Shown: piece after piece, positions 11,677 through 22,227 of the stretch
Layout of the letters: every line of letters starts with the position of its first letter
How positions within the stretch are numbered: position 1 is the stretch's first letter
Assembly (NCBI RefSeq): GCF_022376445.1
Contig: NW_025954974.1
Coordinates: 310,001-374,000 of the forward strand
Direction of reading: 5' to 3'
Length of the DNA: 64,000 nt
Source of the DNA: Fomitopsis serialis
Lineage: Eukaryota > Basidiomycota > Agaricomycetes > Polyporales > Fomitopsidaceae
Position numbers and translations under genes: made by a program
The notes under the pieces: generated by a model
Told to the model about the DNA's origin: nothing
Databases searched by the model: none
The model's input: the letters and a program-made list of their open reading frames with translations, nothing else

Positions 11677-12550
11677 GACGAAGCGGAAACGGCGGCGCAA
11701 GTCTGTTTGGTGACCTTGGTATGGAGCTCGCTTCATTGCCACCTGCATGGTAGCCTTTCGTACGGAGTCGCTATTACCTATATGGTGGGCTTTTGTCAAA
11801 TGGGATGGCAGACGTACTTACAGCAATACTGTCAGTAATCTCCATGCTCAGGAACTTTACTTACTGAATTACGACGCATGGTCTCTCATCCTCTAGATTT
11901 AGTCTTGTACTACATTACTCAGTTATCAAAGCATGTTTGCAAGTCTAGAGGTCGTCACGACCAGCGCTACTTACCGACCACAGTACGTCGTCTGGTGACT
12001 GTCCTGAGTGTTCATGCCAGAACTACTGAGTCCCAGATAGCGAACGCGACATTGCATCCTGACAGTCGTCGATGACGCCGTACATTTATGAAGCGTCGGT
12101 GTAAAGATCCAGAGTTTGATCCTCATGATCCCGGGCTTTAGCGGCACGACACTTCCTCCATGTCACCCGTGTAAGCAGCTGTGCTTTAGAGCAAAATCAA
12201 CCCAAGACGTTGGGCAGCAGGTCGTTGTACCTTGTCTCGCACGTATGTACGGGACATTGTACCGCTGACATAGCATATGCATCAGCGAGCAGTCTTGCAT
12301 GCGAAGAACATCACTGCCAATGTTTATTGGAAGCTCTAAGCTGAAGCGTCAGGTCCTCAGAGCAATCCTCTACCGATAAGCGTGTCTACATTAGGTCGCA
12401 AGCACTCACCTATGCTTCATCAGAGGCCACAGGTGGCAGGATCGTCCGATGGAAACGGTGTGTTGCAATGACATTCCGTACGCTATGAGATAGTAAGGTA
12501 CATTTTCTCTAAGACTTCCACTTGCCCCGCACCGGCTGGAGAACTGCGTG
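11677..12550. other. Intergenic, no gene seen
   Basis: This 874-bp interval lies between the 3' ends of F-box copy 1 and monooxygenase A. It is comparatively AT-rich, with no motif-bearing frame and no repeat that I can support. Confidence 0.5.
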
Positions 12551-15064
12551 TCATGGTGCATAACGCTTCCCATACACGCCTTCCTGGATCGCCTTGATTT
12601 CTACCGTGCCCCTATCAATACACAACTCCCCGGCTCACGATATGAGACCACTTACGAAGAGCGAGATGCTTGGAATGGTAACGACACATGGCGAGGTTCC
12701 TGGGAATCACATAATGAGACGAAGCCCTCTTGGGGCAATGCGAACAGGGGACACGCACCCATCATGAACCACAGGTTGGGGACGCCGAGCCACCGCCAGG
12801 CGCCGTTCTGCTCACCCTCGTCGTTCAGTTCCAGATCCGTGAGACCCGACTGGCAAGCTCGTCGCCGACCAAACGCTTGATGGAAATCGTCGCACCCTCG
12901 AAGCTACCCCACAGATTATAGCTCAGCCAAACAGTAATGCGGCGGATACGCACCCCGTGGCGTACATGACGACGTCAGCTTCCACTCGCTGCCGTCTTCG
13001 AACCTGAGCCAGTCTTGGTGAAGCGGTCGATCAAGCTGTCGTTCTTGATCTTAATCTTGCCGTCAATGATCAGCTGGCTAGTGCCGACATCTGGTGCGGT
13101 GTCAGCGGCGAGCGGCACATCTGCAGCACGTTCACGAACCCAAGTAGTATCCTCCGCCGCGCGTCATGGAACTGTAGAAGAATCCAGCGTCCTCGGGGCC
13201 CCAGCCCAGTCTGAAGCCGACCTTCTGCAGACTTTCTAGGAGGTCCCTGTTGCACGAGCTGTCAGACCAGAGCCACGTTCTCCGTGCACGGAACGTACTT
13301 GTCTGCTTCTGCAATGTCTTTGGTTTGTCGCTTGCCAAGCTCCTTGACGAGGAAAGAGGGCATGGACGTGTGCACGCGGTCGCTGACGTCCGTCGGCCCG
13401 ACACCCTCCCAGAAGGTGTCTGTCCGGATTGTTTCAGCATTGCGAGTCCAAGACATACATCATGAGATATACCTCCGAACAAGCGCGGTGCAGCGTTCCG
13501 AGTTGTCATGACGTACGTCTTGCTCCTCTGGAATATGGTGACGTCTTCAAAGGAGGTGAGCAGCAGCAGCAATGCTGTAGTTCGTCAGCTTACCGACACC
13601 GTGTTCAGCGTAGTCAGCCGCGATATCGTGTGCTGAGATCAAAGATGTATTCAGTATGAGCCGTAGTGATTAATGATGTATCTACCTGATGTGCAAGCAC
13701 CGACGATCACAACCTTCTTGCCAAGGTGATCTTTCGCCGACTTGTGCCGTGTCGAGTGCAGAGTCTGTCCTTGGAACTCATCCTGCCACGAACAGATGAG
13801 CATCCCCTCTGCCACCCACTTCACTGCGTGCCTCCTCACCTCTCCCGGGATTGAAGGGAATTTGGGAACCCCGCCGCCGAGGCCGAGGGCCATAATGACG
13901 TGATCGACGACGAAGGTGCGCGTCGTGCCATCCGCCTTTTCAACGACAACCTCATATTTGCCGTTGTCCAGGAGCCTGACGCTTTCAGCCGTCGAGCTCG
14001 TCCAGACGTTTAGTTCCAGGGCCTCCGCATAGTACTCGAGCCAGTTGGCTAGCTACACCCGAGGTAAGCTACCGGACGGCTTAGAGCATCGTGACGATGG
14101 TCTGACCTTTTGCGCGGGCGTGTAGACCGGCCATGTGGACGGGAAGCTGATATACGGAGTCTAAGGACACTTCCCGAGCGCGTCGAAAAACATTGACTTA
14201 CGGCAGATATGGTAGATGATCGTACCCTTTTCGAGAGCCCAACTCAACTTATGGACTTGTGCGAGCAGAATTCGGAATATGACTCACAGACAGGGTCATG
14301 CAGGCAGAGGGCCTGGTACCGGTCCCTCCACTGATCGCCAATGCGCTTCTGCTTCTCAATCACCAGCGTCGGTACGTCCAACATTTTCAAACGCGCTGCA
14401 ATGTCCAGGCCACTTTGCCCCCCGCCAACCACGATCACAGACGGATCGCCCTTCGAGAAAGAGCTCTCCTCCGCGCGCTGGCTCAGCCACTTGCCATGGT
14501 TAGGCAGGAACTGACGCCGGGACCCAATCTTCTCGGGGAAAGCTTTCAGGTCATCGAGGGTTGTGTATAGAGTGAACACCTTCCACTCTCCACTGGCCGT
14601 CGGCACCAGCCTCACCACGCCGGTCCCGACCCCGACGTTCGTCTCGAAGTCGAAGAGCGCCTGGACCCATGCAAGATCAGGGTACGGCTGCTTCAGCTCC
14701 GCGCCGTCGCGCAGCTTGACGATCGAGAACTCGAAAGGTGCGAGCTGGTCGTCGAGGAACTTCTTGATCTTCGCAACGCCATGGAAGGTGCGGAACTCCC
14801 AGGTGAGCGCGAGGTGGTCGCGCCACCAGCCGTCCTCGAGGAAGAGATCGGCGATCTTGGTCGTGTCTTTCGCGGAGACTGCCTCGGCGAACTTCGCAAA
14901 CCATTCTGTAACGACTTTCTGGGAATCGAGATCGGGTTGAAGAGATGCACCCAGGCGATCGAGGGTAGGCAGGGCAGGGTCGCGGGTGTTACTCTCCGGT
15001 ACGTCTTTTGAGAGTTCAGAGCGGAAGACAGGGCATCTGAGAGCTTGTCGAAGACGGAGGCCAT
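12551..15064 (-). CDS. Flavin-containing monooxygenase A with N-terminal NTF2-like domain
   Basis: NADPH- and FAD-dependent monooxygenase of the FMO/YUCCA-like group, probably cytosolic; substrate unknown. Residues ~1-200 form a SnoaL/NTF2-like domain (WFAKFAEAVSAKDTTKI, LFLEDGWWRDHLALTWEFRT). The FAD-binding Rossmann motif is VIVVGGGQSGLDIAARLKM, followed by IGDQWRDRY and LHDPV. Later exons (minus strand, down to 12551) give FPSTWPVYTPAQK, LANWLEYYAEALELNVWTS, the glycine-rich ALGLGGGVPKFPS, the FMO motif FQGQTLHSTRHKS, and the C-terminus EIKAIQEGVYGKRYAP. About ten short introns are shared with copies B and C. One A is missing near 15005 (after ALNSQK), which breaks the frame just after the start ATG at 15064-15062. 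It converges with F-box copy 1 and is divergent from copy B. Confidence 0.85.
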
Positions 15065-15101
15065 GGCGGACAGAGATCAAGATGCGGTCAGTCTACGAAA
15101 G

Positions 15102-15110
15102 GATCTTATA
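15102..15110 (-). promoter_or_regulatory. TATA box of monooxygenase A
   Basis: TATAAGATC lies about 38-46 bp upstream of the ATG and is preceded by CGCTGGTCG. Copies B and C have a TATA element at nearly the same distance, and B also has the CGCTGG element. Confidence 0.55.
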
Positions 15111-17833
15111 CGACCAGCGTGTACGGCATCGAGATGAGCAGGCCGATATGGAGGGCGCGGCGAAGAACTTCACGTTCACACAGGCCCGCCCGGACCTTCT
15201 CGTTCTGTCCGAGTCAAAAAATGATCAAACGAGACTTCAAAGTACAGTAACATACCTTCCCACGGTTTCTGTATTACTTACTGCGGGTCACGTTCACGCG
15301 TCGACGCATTATAGCGCGCGAATGGCGCAAGTCGGGCGCAAGCAAAAGGTTGTCCTTCCTCTGCGCGATCATCTCACATCCGCGAAGGTCACCTTGGCGT
15401 CGAGGCTCACTGTATCGAGGGCACAAGGCCGTCGCAGAGTGTGAATAGACCTGAACAACTGTGGCCCTGCATCACCCTGCATCCACTCACCTGGTCAAGG
15501 GCACTAACGCAGGTCTTCCAGTTAAAATGGAGATCGAGAGTGAATGCTTTGTATAGGCGTGATGTGCTAGTGTCCACGAGCCGTCACAGATCATAAGACT
15601 GAGTACTGAGATTAGAGGAAGGAGGTTGGCAAAGTACGCAGTTTCATTACTCACCTTGACGTACGCAGCTCAGCTGATGAGTCCTAGGGCCTTCGCCAAA
15701 ATGAAAAGAACGCCTTCTTGTTCTCTCGTTCCGCAGCACCGCCTCAGGATTGTTGTGCGAGACGAGCAAACAGATATGGCTGACTGAAGCTTCTGCGCTG
15801 GAGGCCTTTGCAGGCTGCAGCCGCAAGGACGGCCCGTAGAATGATCCCGTGCAGACGGTCGCTGACACTGCCGTCGTCCGTCCATTCGCAGGTAGGCTGT
15901 GAATTACTCGGGACCGGAAGCTCGAAGTCTCACCACCAGTTATGACAGCGTAATCGCGGCCTTGGAGTCCCCGCCGGTCTCCTAGTGATTTGGGCGAGAA
16001 CGCCACAAGCTCTCAGTGGCCACTGAATGGCCATTTATCGGGGAGGACAACTGGGAAGGCCTTCGAGTTCATGAGAGGAGGAGAGAACGTATGGCGATAC
16101 CCTGGAGACGTCGACGTCGCGTTGTCAATCAGCACTGTACCGTACCGTACAGTTGAGTGTGCGGTGGCACGCCCGTTTGAGCCCTATCAGGTCAGTCTCC
16201 CACGCCTTGCCCTTGGTACGAGCGGTGATGAATTGATTATCTGCTCTTAAGCTTACTCTGCGTAAGGTTATTCTGCATACGCGTACTCTGCATACGCGCA
16301 CTCTGCATAAGCGTACTCTGCATAAGCGTACTCTACCGCGTCTAGAGCCTCGGAGTCGGTGGGCCACATCCGTCTGACCAAACTGCACTTTTGATATCGA
16401 CTCTCATTATTCTTCAGATTTGGCCTGCTGAATCTCAACCAGCGAAGTCCGACCAGGCTACTGAGGAAGTTTCTATCACGACGTAGTATTTTGCAACTGC
16501 AAACACGTAGTGCATGCCTTGAGGCTAGACACTACTCCACCGGCTCGGATTACCATGTCAACGGTACCCTGGGACGCGAAATGACCAGGACGTGGACGGA
16601 CACCGTCCAGCCCTCTTGGGCAGACCCATACAGTTTTGAATCAGTCGTATGTGGTGGTGCCGTATATGCGATCGCTGGGCTGACTACTGGCCGTTCGAGT
16701 GACTTGAAGGGCGCGACGGTGTAGCGCACCTACTCTGGCGACAGTCTGATCCCGCGCAGGACCCGGGTTACTCATCGCGATAGAAGGATGACAAGGCCAA
16801 CCAAGGCGAGCTTCGATGTTCGATCAGTGTTATGAACCTGTCAGTGTCTCGCGCGCAATAATCGGACTCATTCATAGAGTCCGACTCATAGACCAATGTG
16901 CTGATCCCTTCCAGTTGCAGACGCTCGTCAGCTTCGTCAAGTCTCAAATCGTGCCGTGATCAGTCCGACAGCTGGCTTCCTCATTCTGCGGCTCCAATGC
17001 GGGATGAACGCGGGTCTCCGTCGACTGACAGGGTATCAAGGCGACCAATTCACAAGACCTGGCTCTCCGAAATAACCCATTCACTTCCGGACATCAGGCG
17101 ACACCACTGTGGTATGGTTCCCGGTCTGATAGCGTGACCCCTCTGCCGAACTGGACTAGGCCCCGACCCACGAAGCACGGTAACCTTCTTCCGACTTCAG
17201 GCGCATCACGGTTTTGAGTTTTGCGTCTAGGAATCGAAGCGGTGTCGGCATTGTTGGACCCCCTTATGAAGGCCGTATCTCGTACTGCATCAGCTGGCAC
17301 CCGACCTGAACGCTTGGCTGGCTGCGTCGGCTGCGCTTGAGGGGCACCTGCTCCGTACTTCGCTAGGCAAGTGGTGAACCCGGGTGCCCGTCCGCCTGGT
17401 TCTCTCCGGTGTCGCGCCTCCTGTATAGCTCGCTTCTCTGCTATCACTGCTGTCCAGGTGAGTATACACGGTGTCTGTAGTCGAGTACTGCAACATGGCT
17501 GCGACAGTTCTCGCCTCCGATGCCGTATTCTAGACGCCAAAATGCAGCCTACGTGGATGCATGACGCTGTGAGACAATCATGGCTAGGCGGGAGCCCCTC
17601 TCTCGCGCCGCACGCGTGATGCTAATATATGATACTGCGTCGCGTGAACACAGTGATCGGGCGTAAGTAAGACAGAAGCCGTGGGAATTCGTGTTCACAG
17701 GGACTAACACCTTGTCATTTGACTCTAGGTCAGGATCAGCAGGCCATGGTCGGCCCTGCATACACGGGAAGGCCTTCGTCCTTTGCGTCGAAATAGGTCG
17801 AAATGCCTATCTCTGTGTCGAACGCGCTGGCCG
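15111..17833. other. Shared upstream region of divergent monooxygenases A and B
   Basis: This 2.7-kb interval contains no recognisable gene. It contains a 15-bp tandem repeat at 16253-16338. Open frames such as 15647-16006 minus and 17094-17540 minus have no motif. It is the centre of the mirror-image F-box/monooxygenase block and would be the inversion junction if the block arose by inverted duplication. Confidence 0.45.
16253..16338. repeat. 15-bp tandem repeat, about 5.7 units
   Basis: Successive units are variants of gtactctgcataagc (16253-16267, 16268-16282, 16283-16297, 16298-16312, 16313-16327, partial after that). The period is a multiple of three, so the minus strand shows a five-residue VRLCR-type repeat in an open frame, but nothing else supports coding. 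Confidence 0.9.
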
Positions 17834-17839
17834 TATATA
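17834..17839 (+). promoter_or_regulatory. TATA box of monooxygenase B
   Basis: TATATA lies 42 bp upstream of the ATG at 17881, within GCTGGCCGTATATAGAGTC. It is comparable in position to copies A and C. Confidence 0.6.
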
Positions 17840-17880
17840 GAGTCCCGCCTTTACGGGCTTTATCCTAAACTCCCTCAACC

Positions 17881-20520
17881 ATGGCTACCGTCTTCGACAA
17901 GGTTTCGGACGTTCTGTCTTCCGCTCTCCACTCCCAGAAAGACGTCCCAGGGGGTCCCAACGACGTTAAACCATCACTTCCCACTGCCAATGGCCTAACT
18001 GAGCCTCACGTCTCCGTTCTCAACGCGCAGAAGGCCGTGCCCACCAGTACGGACCTGAAGCCTGCTCTACCCACGCTCGATCGCCTTGGTGTCTCGCTCC
18101 AAGCCGACGTCGATGTCCAGAAAGTCGCCACCGAGTGGTTCGCGAAGTTCGTGCCCGCCGCCTCTGCGAAGGATACGACCAAGATCGTCGACCTCTTCCT
18201 CGAGGACGGCTGGTGGCGCGACCACCTCGCGCTCACCTGGGAGCTCCGCACCTTTCACGGCGCTGCGAAGATCAAGAAGTTCCTCGACGACCAGCTCGCG
18301 CCCTTCGACTTCTCGGGCGTTAAGCTGTGCGACGGCGCGGAGCTGAAGCGGCCGTATCCCGACCTCGCGTGGGTCCAGGCGATTTTCGACTTCGAGACGA
18401 ACGTCGGGATCGGAAGCGGCGTGGTCCGGCTCGTACCTACCGCGAGCGGGGAGTGGAAGGCGTTCACGCTGTACACGACGCTCGAGGAGCTCAAGGGCTT
18501 CCCCGAGAGGATCGGGCCTAACCGTAACTTCCTACCTAACCACGGGAAGTGGCTGAGCCAGCGCGAGGAGGAGCGCACGTTCTCGAAGGGCGACCCCGCC
18601 GTTATTATCATCGGCGGGGGCAGAGCGGCTTGGACGCTGCCGCTCGCTTGAAGATGTTGGGCGTTCCGGCGCTGGTCATCGAGAGGCAGAATCGTATTGG
18701 TGATCAATGGAGGTATCGGTATGAAGCGCTTTGCCTGCATGATCCCATCTGTACGTGCAATCGTAAATCTAATTCACCCGGTTCACTGATCGACTTTGAA
18801 ATAGGGTACGACCATTTGCCATATTTGCCGTGAGTGTGCCGATGTATTGTATTCGAAGATGCGAGCACCGATCTCACCCGTCGATGAACAGCTTCCCACC
18901 TACGTGGCCAGTCTTCACACCCGCACAAAAGGTACGGAGTGTATTACAGTTCTACGATTGATGAAGTGTATTGACAGAACGCTAATATCGAACTTCAATG
19001 TAGCTTGCCGGTTGGCTCGAGTACTACGCAGAAGCCATGGAGCTGAATGTTTGGACAAACGCTGAAGCCGAGAACGTCAAGCTTCTCGATGACGGCAAGT
19101 ATGAGGTCGTGGTAAAGAAAGGAGACGGCACGAAGCGTACATTCACCGTCGACCATGTCATCATGGCAGTCGGTTTTGGCGGCGGAGTGCCCAAGATGCC
19201 TTCTTTCCCCGGGCAGGTCAGTTGTTCGACAACATAGTCTCTTCGCGTCGAATTAACTCGGCTGTAACAGGAAGAGTTCCAAGGTCAGATCTTGCACTCA
19301 ACGCAGCACAAATCAGGGAGAGATCACATCGGGAAGAAGGTCGTGATCATTGGCGCTTGCACCTCCGGTAGAGAAGTCAGACGATTCTACTGTGTGCCAT
19401 GCTGAATACGTCATTGTTTGCAGCACACGATCTAGCGTCAGATTACGTCGAGCACGGAGTCGGTAAGCTGACGTGCCACGGAATTTCTGCAGCTTCTCAT
19501 CGTTAGCACTTCAGACGTGACCCTCTTCCAGAGGAGCGAGACGTATGTTATGTCGACGAAGAACGGCATGCCGCGTGTGCTCGGTGGTATGTGGTTATCA
19601 TACATGTGTACGTGTTTTGAAGTTCAAATCGACTTGCGCAGAAACCTTCTGGGAAGGCGCCGGACCGACGGAGCTCAACGATCGCATCCACACCTCCATG
19701 CCTGCCTTTATGATGAAGGAGATACACAAGCGGATCACAAAGGACATCGCTGAAGATGACAAGTACGTATGATTGATGCTACCAGTCCCCGACTAAACCC
19801 ACGCGTCATAGGGAGACCTTGGACGGTCTGCGGAAAGTCGGTTTCAAGCTGGGGTGGGGTAGCGATGGTGCTGGCTTCCTCTACAACGCCATGAGTCGTG
19901 GAGGAGGGTACTACTTGGGTCCGTTAGCAGCCTACGCGTGAGTGTCTATTACTGACGGTTTATCACCAGATGTCGGCACATGCCAGAAGATCATCGACGG
20001 CAAGATCAAAATAAAGAACGACAGCCAGATCGAGCGCTTCACCAAGACTGGTCTTAAGTTCGAGAACGGCACCGAGCTCGAGGCTGACGTTATCTTGTTC
20101 GCTACGGGGTGCGTATCAGGTCCACCGCCATGTCAGTGAACCAAGCAGCTGAATTCGTCTTGAAAGCTTCGAGGGTGCAACGAGGGTGATCAAGCGTTTG
20201 GTCGGCGACGAGGTTGCGAGCAGAGTCTCGCCGATCTGGGCCCTGGATAAGGAGGGCGAGCAGAACGGCGCCTGGCGCTTCCTCGGCGTCCCGAATCTCT
20301 GGTTCATGACCGGTATGTGATGGTGCCATCTGGCCCAAGGAGCGACACTCACACTGCAAATTCTAGGTAACTCGCTATGTGTCGCTACCACTCCAAGCAT
20401 CTCGCTCTCCGTGAGTGCTATCGCTCCGCATGTGTTGTTTTTGGTTTTGTACTCACCAAGGGCGCGACAGAAATCAAAGCAATCCAGGAAGGGGTGTATG
20501 GAAAGCGTTACGCGCCGTAA
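17881..20520 (+). CDS. Flavin-containing monooxygenase B with N-terminal NTF2-like domain
   Basis: Paralogue of copies A and C and the clearest exon set. Exon 1 (17881-18750) starts MATVFDKVSDVLSSALHSQK and has the SnoaL/NTF2-like domain (LFLEDGWWRDHLALTWELRT). The FAD motif begins VIIIGGG but the frame breaks near 18620, where one C is missing; the next frame continues QSGLDAAARLKMLGVPALV. Following exons give YDHLPYLP, TWPVFTPAQK, GWLEYYAEAMELNVWTN, VGFGGGVPKMPSFPGQ, FQGQILHSTQHKS, the NADPH-binding KKVVIIGACTSAHD, ETFWEGAGPTELNDRIHTS, GFKLGWGSDGAGF, DVGTCQKIIDGKIKIKN, DVILFATGFEGA, and EIKAIQEGVYGKRYAP. Total length is about 610 residues. The N-terminal insert (residues ~25-60) is longer than in A. 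It converges with F-box copy 2, 207 bp away. Confidence 0.88.
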
Positions 20521-20727
20521 TGTTTGGTTGCTCAGCGAGTCTAGAGACTTGGTCGTAGAGAAGCTAGAGAATATACATGTATTGTAAAGCAAGATGTACA
20601 CTATGATACTGCATTTGTATGGTTACCATTCGCGAGCGAGCCGGAAACTTACGTGTATACTTGACCATCGTCTCTACTATAAGCACCTGTCACCGAGTCC
20701 TTGTCCAATGCCGAGCGCACCGAATAT

Positions 20728-21954
20728 TCATTTGACCGTATGTTTGCTGGCTGGGAGTTTGTCCAGTATACGCCGTGGCAACACATGCCTCCATATATCC
20801 ATGACCTCGTTTATGACCTTGTCCGTTGCGTCGTCCCAGGTCTCCCTGTCCACCATCAGGTCCGAGTCCTTCATTGTCGATGTTTTTTGTTGTTCCGTTT
20901 GTCTGACGAGCCTATGTTTCTGCTTTCTATCGATCTGTCCGTTTTGTCGCTAGCATCGCGTCGGCTTCGCATGGACTGTTGTGAGGAAGCGATGGCCAGC
21001 CCATCGACCCCGGGAACGTACCCACCGGCGTATTCGGAGAACATGCTGCCCGAATCATCTCCTGCCCAGAGATCTGTGTGAGCAGGACATGCCCGAGGGT
21101 CGGAAATTTCTTTGTCCAAGGGCCACGGCACTGCGAGCCACTGAGGGCAGCAACGCCACTGACACGCACATATTCGGAAGTTGTCCAGTTGTACAGAATC
21201 CACTCGGTCGCAGGATTTCCGTCCCAATAGAATCTTCCTCCACCAATAGTTCCATTTCCTCGCGTTCCGCAGAAGACAGGCCTGGTGTTGTACTGGTGAA
21301 ACTTGGCGCTCCAGAGAAACGGCAGTCTCCTGTCGTCATGGTAGAATCTGTCTGCATTGTAGAGGCGAGAACGAACGGGTCGTCATCCACAATGGCATTA
21401 CCGGCGAGTTCCTCCTTCTCGTCTTCCAGCAACATATCGGCAGGTAGGTCATCGCCGTCAACGTTTTCGCCGACTAGGATGAGGCGTTCACTGTACCATG
21501 GGGCATGGTATTCGCCCGACACCAACTCTTCATTGACGCGCTTCTGCCCGAGGTCACGTAGCAATGAATTCGTGAGGGCGAGGTAAACGGCATCCTTGAT
21601 GTCCTTGGAGTAGATCTTGCTGAATATATGGTGCAGAACGTCATACGGTAGATCCGGTGCACCAAGGTCGCGAGTGTCCGTGCTAAGACCGCGTTTGTTC
21701 ACACTGACAGGTCCATACGGCTCGAGCTGTGATACAATGGTTATTGCACCAAACTATTGATTGGTATGGTTCGCCACTGTCACCTTTCGAGGAATTGCTA
21801 ACATCCGAATCAGCCGAGTGGGGTCATCCCTGGACAGTACGTCCCAAAATTTCGAAGAGCTAAACTCCAACGTCTCTCTCTTGTCGATGTTCAGCCTGCC
21901 GGCGTGAAGTGCGCCTTGGTCAGCTATGTTCTCCCAACGTTCCATCGTCGACAT
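20728..21954 (-). CDS. F-box family protein, copy 2, frame-broken
   Basis: Homologue of copy 1. The first exon starts at ATG 21954 (MSTMERWENIADQGALHAG) and ends with the conserved LIRMLAIPRK; a short intron (donor gtgaca, acceptor cacag) leads to EPYGPVSVNKRGLS, the F-box-like APDLPYDVLHHIFSKIY and ALTNSLLRDLG. Near 21350 one base is lost; the next frame continues LWSAKFHQYNT, GGGRFYWDGNPATEWILYNW, VRVSGVAALSGSQC and TLGHVLLTQI. A second break near 21080 precedes RWAGHRFLTTV. The 3' part returns as VINEVMDIWRH, ending at a stop at 20730-20728. Divergence from copy 1 is large. The breaks are of the single-base kind seen across the window, so I do not call it a pseudogene with certainty. Confidence 0.65.
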
Positions 21955-22227
21955 GGGTATCAACTTACATCTTGTAGTATTGTCCCATTTTTCAGAGTGA
22001 ATCAATATTGCGATGTTTCCGGGAAAAGGGTAATGGTGGATGCTTCAGGTTGTTACAAGGGTGTGCAAGCCAGGAGTGGGCCACTGGCGGCCACGATCAA
22101 TCTCCGGAATAGGAAAGCGGCACGTGGACGTGCCACAAGACGCGACTTGGGGCGCGTCACAAAATCAGTCGCGTCGTGGAATCCGGCTGATTGCTGCTTG
22201 TCCATTGCTGCCTCCTCCCTCCGCAGG

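Noticed and set aside
16125..16388. Minus-strand ORF with VRLCR repeats as a repeat protein
   Set aside because: It is simply the translation of the 15-bp tandem repeat; no start context, conserved flanks or homology.
10542..21954. Secondary-metabolite biosynthetic cluster around the monooxygenases
   Set aside because: No polyketide synthase, NRPS, terpene synthase, P450 or dedicated transporter is recognisable nearby.
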